DNA from: Roseivirga echinicomitans
GTDB taxonomy: Bacteria; Bacteroidota; Bacteroidia; Cytophagales; Cyclobacteriaceae
Direction of reading: 5' to 3'
DNA length: 64,000 nucleotides
Assembly (NCBI RefSeq): GCF_001592935.1
Contig: NZ_LRDB01000004.1
Span: 1 to 64,000 of the forward strand
The translations under genes were made by a program, and so were the position numbers. The notes beneath the pieces were generated by a model that was not told the DNA's origin, searched no databases, and worked only from the letters and a program-made list of their open reading frames with translations. Of the stretch, positions 56,363 to 63,878 are shown piece after piece. The first letter of the stretch is position 1. Every line of letters starts with the position of its first letter.

Positions 56363-57685
56363 TTAAGGCTTAAAAACTACCCGGATAGTTTCTGTCGAAA
56401 CTTTTAAAGCGCCATTTTTATCGGTAGCCGCTTGCCAAGCCGGCCCTTCTTTGATTAATCGGATCGCCTCTTCATCGAAAGCCGTACCTAAGCTTTTCTT
56501 GATTTCGAAATTGCTCAAAGAGCCGTCTGTGTTAATGGTGAACTCCACCTGAACCGCACCTCTCGTTTTGGATTCACTTTCAGGATAAATGATATTCTCT
56601 TCTAAGTAATCCTTGTAATCAGGCATTCCCATTACAGGCGCTGCTTTTTGGTTAGCACGAGCTTGACTCTTTTGTCGATTAGCACTTGCTGGACTAGTGA
56701 TAATAATTTCGGCTAAGTCGGTTACATCAGCTTCCATTCTGATGGTGTCATTTATTTTAGAAAGGTCGCTTAACCTAAATTCTTGAGTAACATAACCTAA
56801 ATAGCGTACGACATATACAGCAGAAGTATCAGTTGAAATTTCTGCTTTACCTTGAATATTTGTGCCTGTTCCTTGTGTTGTGTTTTTGATCAAAACAGAC
56901 ACTTGAGGCAAAGGTGAAAGATCATTGGCGTCTACTACTGTCAGAGTAATATTGGGCTGACTTACTTGAACTCCGGCTACTCGGCTTTGCAGCATGCTTT
57001 GAACATCCATGGTTCTGGCCATTTCAGTTTCGGTCCTTTCTTCAATCGCTGTTTTAGCAGCTTTCATTCTGGTAATCTCTTCCGTTTTTGCTTGAGCTGA
57101 TTTGGTCTCTTTCGCTTCTGAAAGGGTTTTTAAATCAATGTTTTCAATTTTAAATTCTTCCTCAATTTGAATGTCCAGCTCCATCAATTCTTCTTCATCG
57201 GCAATGGGGGAGAGCCTCATGGTTTTTGGCTTGGTATCTGTATTTGAAGCGGTTAGTTTTGGCTTTTCTAATTGGTCTGGGTTAATCAACTCAAGGCTGT
57301 CCGTGGCTGGTCTGGCCTCAGTTTCGACTTCTTTTTTCGAAGTGAATTTTTCAGGTGCTTCATCTTTATTCTGTAACCAGAAAAACACAAAGGAAGCAGT
57401 TATTAGAATCAACAAAGTGGCTGCCAATCTTCTGGTCATTGTCCAAAAGCCAATGCTATTCTTTTCTTCCAGTCGTTGGTCTAAACGGTTTTCAAGTTTG
57501 GCCAAGTCAGCACTTAGCTCCGTGTCGCCAATTTGTTCCCAGCCTTCTAGTGCATCGGCATAGAACGGATCTTCCAACATCAGTTTTTCAACCTGATGTT
57601 GTTGTTCAGCATTTAAAAGCCCTTTTTTATAGGCTTCCAATATTGCTGGGGTCAATTGTTCAATATGGTTATGCTTCTTGTTCAC
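56363..57685 (-). CDS. Transmembrane anti-sigma-like protein with carboxypeptidase-regulatory and TonB C-terminal domains
   Basis: The 440-residue protein has a cytoplasmic N-terminal part (IEQLTPAILEAYKKGLLNAE...LEDPFYADALEG) like those of Bacteroidota anti-sigma-type proteins, one TM helix near 88-106 (AATLLILITASFVFFWLQ), an acidic linker, a plug-like motif (LQSRVAGVQVS), a CarboxypepD_reg-like domain (LPQVSVLIKNTTQGTGTN...RYLGYVTQEF), and a TonB C-terminal domain (GAVQVEFTINTDGSLSNFEI). The start is GTG at 57685, overlapping the sigma-factor gene by 17 bp, so the two are coupled. It probably holds the sigma factor and senses an envelope signal. The CarboxypepD_reg domain resembles that in the divergent VWA protein. 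Confidence 0.82.
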   Translation of the reverse strand: MNKKHNHIEQLTPAILEAYKKGLLNAEQQHQVEKLMLEDPFYADALEGWEQIGDTELSADLAKLENRLDQRLEEKNSIGFWTMTRRLAATLLILITASFVFFWLQNKDEAPEKFTSKKEVETEARPATDSLELINPDQLEKPKLTASNTDTKPKTMRLSPIADEEELMELDIQIEEEFKIENIDLKTLSEAKETKSAQAKTEEITRMKAAKTAIEERTETEMARTMDVQSMLQSRVAGVQVSQPNITLTVVDANDLSPLPQVSVLIKNTTQGTGTNIQGKAEISTDTSAVYVVRYLGYVTQEFRLSDLSKINDTIRMEADVTDLAEIIITSPASANRQKSQARANQKAAPVMGMPDYKDYLEENIIYPESESKTRGAVQVEFTINTDGSLSNFEIKKSLGTAFDEEAIRLIKEGPAWQAATDKNGALKVSTETIRVVFKP

Positions 57686-58256
57686 GAAGATTTTCTACAC
57701 ATATTTTTAAATTTCTACGTCCGTTCTGAATGTAGCTTTTTACTTTCTTCAAGTCAAAACCTGTTAGTTCTACCACCTCTAGGTAACTCTTCTTTTCAAT
57801 ATAGAAGAACTGTACGCAGACTTTTTGTTCTTCATTTAGTTGGCTAATGCAGTCTTCCAATTTGGTCAAATCACTTTCCAATGCATTCGGCTCGCTATCA
57901 TGATGCACAGCCAAGGCAATTTCCATAACGGCTTCTCCATTTTCTACAGAATGCCCTTGCGACTTCTGTTTTCTGAGGAGCATTAAGCACTCATTTTTAG
58001 TGAGCACGTATAGCCAACTTTTAAAATTTTCTACTTTTTGGTTGTGCAACTGTGAAAGTAATTTCTCAAAAACCTGCATCACCATGTCTTGAGCTACATC
58101 ACGGTCTTTCAAATACTTCAAACAAACCCCATACACCAAATTCATGTATCGCTTATACAGCTCACCAAGCCACCTATTGTCCTGGTTTTCTTGATAAGCG
58201 AAAATCAGCTCTAGGTCAGTTTTTTGGGCGATATCGGTTCGTTTTTTCGAGAACAA
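57669..58256 (-). CDS. ECF-type RNA polymerase sigma factor
   Basis: The 195-residue sigma-70 family protein has region 2 (YKRYMNLVYGVCLKYLKDRDVAQDMVMQVFEKLL), the promoter-melting segment FKSWLYVLTKNECLMLLRKQ, and region 4 (LNEEQKVCVQFFYIEKKSYLEVVELTGFDLKKVKSYIQNGRRNLK). No in-frame ATG precedes region 2. The only reasonable start in the short upstream window is TTG at 58256 (stop codon five codons before). The adjoining membrane protein is probably its regulator, and the divergent VWA gene 95 bp away is a likely target or partner. Confidence 0.88.
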   Translation of the reverse strand: MFSKKRTDIAQKTDLELIFAYQENQDNRWLGELYKRYMNLVYGVCLKYLKDRDVAQDMVMQVFEKLLSQLHNQKVENFKSWLYVLTKNECLMLLRKQKSQGHSVENGEAVMEIALAVHHDSEPNALESDLTKLEDCISQLNEEQKVCVQFFYIEKKSYLEVVELTGFDLKKVKSYIQNGRRNLKICVENLREQEA

Positions 58257-58351
58257 CGGATTATAAATGAATTATTTTTCTCTGCTTTTATGGAATCTTC
58301 AGGCACCGTGCATCTCAAGGTTAAAGAAATTTTTACATAAACCTTTTAGCG

Positions 58352-60238
58352 ATGAAGAATTTAATAATAGTAATGATGATGTTCACTGGCATATTCCATA
58401 ACAGCCAGGCCAAAGATTTTCAAAAGGAAGTTACGGGCATTGTGAAAAGTGCCGACAATAATCTTCCGCTATCTCAAGTATCTGTATTGATTAAGGGGAC
58501 TACTCAAGGTGTTTCTACAAACGCCAATGGCAAGTACAGTATTTCCGTACCCAATAACGAAACGGTATTGATTTTTATATACCTAGGCTACATCACCCAA
58601 GAAGTGAAAGTAGGAAAGCGATCCGTGATCAATGTTAGCCTCGATCAAGATGTGCAACTCATGTCGGAAATGATTGTGATAGGGCAAATGCAAGCAGAGC
58701 AGAAAAACAAAATAATGATTAGGGGTATAGCAGACCAAGAAGAAATGGAGATTGAGATTTTATCCCAAATGTACATGCAGCCCGAGAATAACTTTTCTAC
58801 TGCTTACCAGTACCCAAAAGAATTAAGTCAGGAAGATTATGCTGAAATAAAAGAAAATGGCTTCAATACGCCATGGAAGAATCCTTTTTCCACCTTCTCA
58901 ATTGATGTAGATGCGGCTTCGTATAGCAATGTGCGCAGGTTTATTAATGATGGAAAAATGCCTCCAAAGGATGCTGTGAAAATTGAAGAAATGATCAACT
59001 ACTTCAATTACGATTATGAGGGGCCTAAAGGAAAGCATCCATTTGCGGTACAGCACGAAGTATCCGATGCACCATGGAATACCCAGCACAAACTCGTTCA
59101 TATTGGAATTCAGGGCGAGAAGATTGACGTAGATAAATTACCGCCTGCCAACCTTGTTTTCTTGGTCGATGTATCGGGTTCGATGGGAGCAGATAATAAA
59201 CTGCCTTTGCTCAAAAAATCATTAAAGCTTTTAGTCAACCAAATGCGCGATGAAGACCATGTGGCCATAGTGGTCTATGCTGGCGCAGCAGGAGAGGTGC
59301 TGCCGTCTACTTCGGGTAAAGAGAAAAACAAGATTATTGAAGCCTTGGATAAGCTGAATGCTGGTGGCTCAACGGCTGGCGGGGCTGGTATTGAATTGGC
59401 TTACAAAATCGCGAAGCAGAATTTTCTGAAAGAAGGAAACAACCGAGTGATTTTGGCCACTGATGGTGATTTTAATGTAGGTGCATCCAGCAATAAAGCC
59501 ATGGAAGACTTGATTGAAGAAAAGCGCAATGAAGGTGTTTTCTTAACTGTTTTGGGCTACGGAATGGGCAATTACAAAGATTCTAAAATGGAGCTTTTGG
59601 CCGATAAAGGAAATGGCAACCATGCTTACATTGACAATATTTTAGAAGCCAAAAAAGTATTGGTGAACGAGTTTGGCGGTACGCTTTTCACCATTGCCAA
59701 GGATGTTAAAATTCAGGTAGAATTTAACCCTGCCACCGTGAAAGCTTATCGCTTGATTGGTTATGAAAATAGAAAGCTGAATGACGAAGACTTCAACAAC
59801 GATAAAAAGGATGCGGGCGAATTAGGCGCTGGTCATACGGTAACGGCTTTATATGAAATCATTCCAGTAGGGGTGAACAGCCAGTTCAAGCCTTTGGACG
59901 ATTTGAAATACCAAAATACAGAAGTGAAGAAAACCACAGGGAACACCACCGATTTAATGACGGTGAAATTACGATACAAAAAGCCTGATGGAGACACCAG
60001 TATTTTGCTGCAACAAGTGATTAAAAATGAATCAGTGAAACTGAGTGACAGCTCTGAAAACTTCCGTTGGTCGGCTGCAGTAGCCGGTTTCGGAATGATG
60101 CTTCGTAATTCAGAATACAAAAACAACCTGACTTTCAATGCGGTCATCCGTTTGGCCAAAGGAGCTAAAGGTCAAGATGAAGAAGGCTACCGCGCAGAAT
60201 TCATCAGACTGGTGGAAATGGCTGGACTGTTGTTCTAA
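58352..60238 (+). CDS. VWA domain protein, YfbK-like, with CarboxypepD_reg-like N terminus
   Basis: The 628-residue protein has a signal peptide (LIIVMMMFTGIFHNSQA), a CarboxypepD_reg-like domain at about 28-105 (GIVKSADNNLPLSQVSVLIK, IFIYLGYITQEVKVG), a YfbK-type N-terminal VWA-associated region (NPFSTFSIDVDAASYSNVRR), a VWA domain with MIDAS D273-V-S-G-S (LVDVSGSMG), and a C-terminal DUF3520-like region ending GYRAEFIRLVEMA. VWA proteins bind partners through a metal ion. The CarboxypepD_reg domain is close to that of the divergent anti-sigma-like protein (SVLIK.TTQG....YLGY.TQE), suggesting that they recognise a shared partner. It is likely periplasmic or outer-membrane associated. Confidence 0.87.
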   Translation: MKNLIIVMMMFTGIFHNSQAKDFQKEVTGIVKSADNNLPLSQVSVLIKGTTQGVSTNANGKYSISVPNNETVLIFIYLGYITQEVKVGKRSVINVSLDQDVQLMSEMIVIGQMQAEQKNKIMIRGIADQEEMEIEILSQMYMQPENNFSTAYQYPKELSQEDYAEIKENGFNTPWKNPFSTFSIDVDAASYSNVRRFINDGKMPPKDAVKIEEMINYFNYDYEGPKGKHPFAVQHEVSDAPWNTQHKLVHIGIQGEKIDVDKLPPANLVFLVDVSGSMGADNKLPLLKKSLKLLVNQMRDEDHVAIVVYAGAAGEVLPSTSGKEKNKIIEALDKLNAGGSTAGGAGIELAYKIAKQNFLKEGNNRVILATDGDFNVGASSNKAMEDLIEEKRNEGVFLTVLGYGMGNYKDSKMELLADKGNGNHAYIDNILEAKKVLVNEFGGTLFTIAKDVKIQVEFNPATVKAYRLIGYENRKLNDEDFNNDKKDAGELGAGHTVTALYEIIPVGVNSQFKPLDDLKYQNTEVKKTTGNTTDLMTVKLRYKKPDGDTSILLQQVIKNESVKLSDSSENFRWSAAVAGFGMMLRNSEYKNNLTFNAVIRLAKGAKGQDEEGYRAEFIRLVEMAGLLF

Positions 60239-60270
60239 ATAGACCACCGCTAAAAGGTTTCGCTAAGCAA

Positions 60271-60307
60271 AGCCCTGTCAGTTTTCCAAAACCTGACAGG
60301 GCTTTTT
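60271..60307 (+). terminator. Rho-independent terminator after the VWA gene
   Basis: The arms AGCCCTGTCAG and CTGACAGGGCT are perfectly complementary and are followed by a T-run. It lies about 30 bp after the stop codon. Confidence 0.9.
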
Positions 60308-60361
60308 GATTCTTCTCCAACTTCCTATTTATAGCCATGAACAGACAGCCGCATTAGTTTA

Positions 60362-60814
60362 TCTCGTCCTTACAGGACTTTCTTGAATATAAAGTCGAGT
60401 TTTCCGAAGTGTTTCACCCTTCTTTTTGATATTACGTCCTTTCAGGACTAAGAGTAGCTGAATGCTTGTGCAAAAACCAAGCCCCATCGGGGTGGCATAT
60501 CTGTAGCATAGAGAAATATACACGGTACATTAAGCCCCAGCGGGGCGACCCATAGCGATTGTGTTATTTGCATTCCGATTTTATGAAGGGGTATCGGTTC
60601 AAGGACAGAGTCCTTGAATAATAGGGGTCACAGGTTCGGAGAACCTGCGACAGGAGAAAAAATGAATACTTGTGCAAAGTCCAAGCCCCATCGGGGCGGT
60701 ATATTTGTAGCATGGAGAAACATATACGGTACATTAAGCCCCATCGGGGCGGATAACAAAGGAATGAGTTGCCCATTCCTTGTCAGCATAAAGTAAATTC
60801 AACCCTGAAAGGGT
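60362..60814. repeat. Hairpin-repeat array 1 (one full and one partial 204-bp unit)
   Basis: Short dyads follow a fixed order: GTCCTTACAGGAC (60366), GTCCTTTCAGGAC (60436), GCCCCATCGGGGT (60481), GCCCCAGCGGGGC (60534), arms TTCAAGGAC/GTCCTTGAA (60598-60618), arms CAGGTTC/GAACCTG (60631-60647), GCCCCATCGGGGC (60685 and 60738), arms AAGGAATG/CATTCCTT (60759-60781) and ACCCTGAAAGGGT (60802-60814). The unit period is 204 bp (60481 to 60685), with internal offsets of 53, 117 and 150. The same order and offsets recur in array 2 at 63 kb. No gene is present; short open frames here are products of the repeat. Confidence 0.88.
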
Positions 60815-60847
60815 GATATGATTTCAATTCCAAAGTAGGAAAGAGGA

Positions 60848-61405
60848 TTATAATCTCTCTGAATTAGGTCGCTTAGACTGATTTTTAACAATAGAAGCAG
60901 GTTCCTCCTTACCCATAACCTTGAACAGCTTTCCGTTAGAAATGCTTCCATCGTAAGGGCTATTCACACGAGCTTCATTAGCCAGCCAAACTTCGCTGCT
61001 GTCACTCATAGATCGAAAGGCAAAAACCTTCCCATTTACTGGGGGATGTTTTTCCAATAGCTTTAAAATTTCAATGCTTAACGTTGTAAACAGTTTGCGC
61101 TGTTTGTCTATCTCAGACTCTTTTTTGATGCTTTTAGCTAAGTCTGATAGGTTTGAAGATGACCCAATTGAAAGTTGAAATACATCAGCACTTTTTTGTG
61201 CCATTTTAGCATCTCCAGCTACTAATGCTCCTTTAATATCTAAATAGCGCTCGTAAATGAAGCTGATTTTGGGCTCTTTAAAATAGGGGTATACCGCGGA
61301 AGGCATACTGTCTTGAGTTTGCTCCCCCTTTTCCGGCTGACAAGCCAAGAATAAAAAGGCCAAAGCAATTAGTATGCTTGGCCTTTGAGTTTTTACCATT
61401 ACCAT
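60848..61405 (-). CDS. Lipoprotein with degenerate DUF3347-like domain
   Basis: The 185-residue protein has a lipoprotein signal peptide (LIALAFLFLAC, then QPEKGE). The rest fits the helical pattern of DUF3347 (YLDIKGALVAGDAKMAQKSA, DKQRKLFTTLSIEILKLLEK, then VWLANEARVNSPYDGS). The Cys-Pro-Met and Cys-Gly residues thought to bind copper in typical members are absent here (FRSMSDSSEVW in their place). I infer a DUF3347-derived protein that has lost metal binding, or an early-branching relative. It is flanked by the hairpin array on one side and a Calx-beta lipoprotein gene on the other. Confidence 0.6.
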   Translation of the reverse strand: MVMVKTQRPSILIALAFLFLACQPEKGEQTQDSMPSAVYPYFKEPKISFIYERYLDIKGALVAGDAKMAQKSADVFQLSIGSSSNLSDLAKSIKKESEIDKQRKLFTTLSIEILKLLEKHPPVNGKVFAFRSMSDSSEVWLANEARVNSPYDGSISNGKLFKVMGKEEPASIVKNQSKRPNSERL

Positions 61406-61512
61406 AGGTTAATATACTTGAAAGATGCACCAAGAGCCTTTTCTTTCTCGCCCACTTTGCAATAAATTATCTGTGATGGAGCGAATGACTCTTGATACAG
61501 TCCTTTTAGCTT

Positions 61513-62637
61513 TTAATAGTAGAGGTATAAAGTTGACTCGCTATTGGTGGTTCTTTTGGTCACTTCACCGTTCGCGTTAAACTCGTAACTAAATTGGTAG
61601 AAAAGATCTACATCGTTCTCTTCAATGCGATACGAACCAGGCAACTTTGTTTGACTGCTGATAGTAGGAATTATTTCATTCACAGGAAACGGATTTACCT
61701 TGTCATAATAGTGGTCGTAAGTACGAGTAGAGGTCAATTTCAAATCACCGTTCTGAGCTGGGTAATAAGCGAGCTGCTTGTACAAGTTACCGTCTTGAAA
61801 ATATAGGTAAACAAACATTAAGCTAAGTACATATGAACCATTAGATTGAAGATAATAATCTGCTCTACCAGCTACATTCCCCATAAAATCATAATCATAT
61901 TCTGAATAAGATTTTTTCACACCGTATTCAATCTTCTCTGATCGAATGATTCTTCCATTTTCACTAATAAAATACTCGTCTTGGTCAGGGTAGTAGTTGA
62001 TCTTTTCAATCATACCGTTCGCATCATAATAATAAGTGTCTGTACCAGCGCTTGCCCCAGGCGTCTCAGATGTCCAGTTTATTTTACTCACACGGCCTTG
62101 TTGATCATACACGAATGTTCTCTTGGTTTTCCAGCCGCCAGCAGCTGACTCATAAGACTGCGCTTTCCCAAAAAGCTCATCGTCCAGAATGGTGATTTCT
62201 ATGCTATCTAAATCACCAGCAACCGCAGTGGTTCCATCAACAATGTTGAATTTAATCGACTTGTGACCAGACAATACATTGTTGTCTTGAGGAATTACAC
62301 TGAATTCTGCCACTGTTTGGCCAGCAGAGATTACTAACTCCATCTCGTTTTGATTTAAACTAGGTAATGTTGAGAATAAGCCTTGACCAATGGCTTCTTC
62401 CAAGTTCAATACTAGGGTGTAATCCTGTTCGGCTTCGGACGAAAGTTGAATTCGAACGGTCAGGGCTCCATCGTTTTCCTTTAGGTTGACAATACTGTTT
62501 TCAAAATTTGCCTTAATCAAAGAAGAAGGCGGTGGTGTAGAATTAGAATCAATGTTAGGCTTAATTCCATCTTCTTCACAGGCGAGCAATCCAGCCATCA
62601 CTATGACAGCTATGCTCAGTTTTAGAGTTTTATACAT
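61513..62637 (-). CDS. Lipoprotein with Calx-beta-like and YD-repeat-like regions
   Basis: The 374-residue protein has a lipoprotein signal (LSIAVIVMAGLLAC, then EEDG). Residues about 40-150 resemble a Calx-beta domain (LKENDGALTVRIQLS...SGHKSIKFNIVDGT...IEITILDDE). The C-terminal half has YD-repeat-like strands (RTFVYDQQGRVSKINW, TYYYDANGMIEKINYY, YSEYDYDFMGNVAGRADYY, FSYEFNANGEVTKRT). It is likely a cell-surface lipoprotein; the function is unknown. It is on the same strand as the DUF3347-like gene, 107 bp apart, and both sit between the two hairpin-repeat arrays. Confidence 0.75.
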   Translation of the reverse strand: MYKTLKLSIAVIVMAGLLACEEDGIKPNIDSNSTPPPSSLIKANFENSIVNLKENDGALTVRIQLSSEAEQDYTLVLNLEEAIGQGLFSTLPSLNQNEMELVISAGQTVAEFSVIPQDNNVLSGHKSIKFNIVDGTTAVAGDLDSIEITILDDELFGKAQSYESAAGGWKTKRTFVYDQQGRVSKINWTSETPGASAGTDTYYYDANGMIEKINYYPDQDEYFISENGRIIRSEKIEYGVKKSYSEYDYDFMGNVAGRADYYLQSNGSYVLSLMFVYLYFQDGNLYKQLAYYPAQNGDLKLTSTRTYDHYYDKVNPFPVNEIIPTISSQTKLPGSYRIEENDVDLFYQFSYEFNANGEVTKRTTNSESTLYLYY

Positions 62638-63878
62638 AAATTATTTTGAGTTTTTGTGCCTTCCGTTTGCTTGCATGCTTCTTTAAGAATTACATCCCTG
62701 AGAGGGTGATGATTTCATTAAACAAATTGAGCATGGCGCTAAACTTCCAACTGATTTCCCATTTACAACTCATGTGCCAATTTTTGTTAAAAAGTAGGCT
62801 TGGCAAGAAAAAAAATATTTAAAAACTGAAAATAATTTTCAAAAATCAGCGTGGAGGCATCATAAATGGCTTTTAATGATGAGTTCCTAAATTTGGCTAG
62901 GCGTTTAAGCAATCTCCCTTTCCAGTTATCTCGTCCTTATAGGGCTTCGATTGTGGTACATCCATGATTTCCGAAGGGTTACACCCTTCGTTTTGGTATT
63001 TCGCCCTTTCAGGGCAAAGAGTAGCTGCGCGCTTGTGCAAAACCCAAGCCCCATCGGGGCGGTATATTTGTATAACAAGGAAATATACACCAGTAATTAA
63101 GCCCCGTTGGGGCGACCCATAGCAATTGTGTTATTTGCCTTCTGGTTTTATGAAGGGGTATCGGTTCAAGGACAGAGTCCTTGAATAATAAGGGGCACAG
63201 GTTCGGAAAGCCTGCGACAGGAGGGGAAATGAATACTTGCGCAAAATCCAAGCCCCATCGGGGCGGCATATTTGTAGCATGGAGAAACATATACGGTACA
63301 TTAAGCCCTATCGGGGCGACCCATAGCGATTGTGTTATTTGCATTCTGGTTTTATGAAGGGGTATCGGTTCAAGGACAGAGTCCTTGAATAATAGGGGTC
63401 ACAGGTTCGGAGAACCTGCGACAGGAGGAAAAATGAATGCTTGTGCAAAATCCAAGCCCCGTTGGGGCGACACCTTTGTAGCCCCAACGGGGCGGAATAT
63501 CACAGGAATGGACGCAGCCCGTTCCATGATCATTATAAAGTAAATCCAGCCCTGAAGGGGCGAGATAACGTTGGTTTATTCGTAATAAGGTTAGCTAAAA
63601 TTTCAATAGCCCGCGTTAAGTCACCCTGTTCCGAAGCTTCGGAGGTCTTTTTCAGAAACACAAAGAGGTTTGTTTGTGGTACGTGAAAAGATTTCTCTGC
63701 AAGCTGCGAAATGACTTCGTAGAAAGCAGGAGTGGTAAATGATTCTCTAAGCGAGCTTTATAACCAATTGTTAAAGGAGTTGCCATTTCCTCACCAACCA
63801 CTAATAAAATTCCACCCCACAAAAACTTTGAGATAGCCCTATCTTGAGCCATTGATAAATAACCAAAATCCTTTCTCA
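62638..63878. other. Long intergenic region holding hairpin-repeat array 2
   Basis: These 1.24 kb contain the second repeat array (about 62933-63561). Before it, 62690-62720 resembles the end module of array 1 (CCCTGAGAGGG, then TGATGATTTCA). After it, 63562-63878 has a 12-bp palindrome CCGAAGCTTCGG (63631-63642) and nothing else I can assign. Open frames overlapping the array or lying at 63652-63879 (minus) match no family by eye and are not called. Confidence 0.6.
62933..63561. repeat. Hairpin-repeat array 2 (two full and one partial 204-bp unit)
   Basis: Order of dyads: GTCCTTATAGGGC (62933), arms CGAAGGGT/ACCCTTCG (62972-62990), GCCCTTTCAGGGC (63003), then units starting at 63048, 63252 and 63456, exactly 204 bp apart. 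Each full unit has GC dyads at offsets 0 and 53, TTCAAGGAC/GTCCTTGAA at 117 and CAGGTTC-type arms at 150. The last unit is truncated (second GC dyad at offset 25), followed by a GGAATG/CGTTCC hairpin and GCCCTGAAGGGGC (63549-63561). Stem bases differ from array 1 in a compensated way at several places. Confidence 0.9.

Noticed and set aside
60564-60776. Open reading frames inside the hairpin arrays (also 63009-63344 and 63441-63686)
   Set aside because: They are translations of the 204-bp repeat: both strands give similar short frames, and the sequence follows the repeat structure, not codon patterns.
60481-63493. Possible CRISPR array from regularly spaced repeats
   Set aside because: The 204-bp period has conserved sequence throughout with no unique spacers, the dyads are only about 13 bp, and no cas genes are present.
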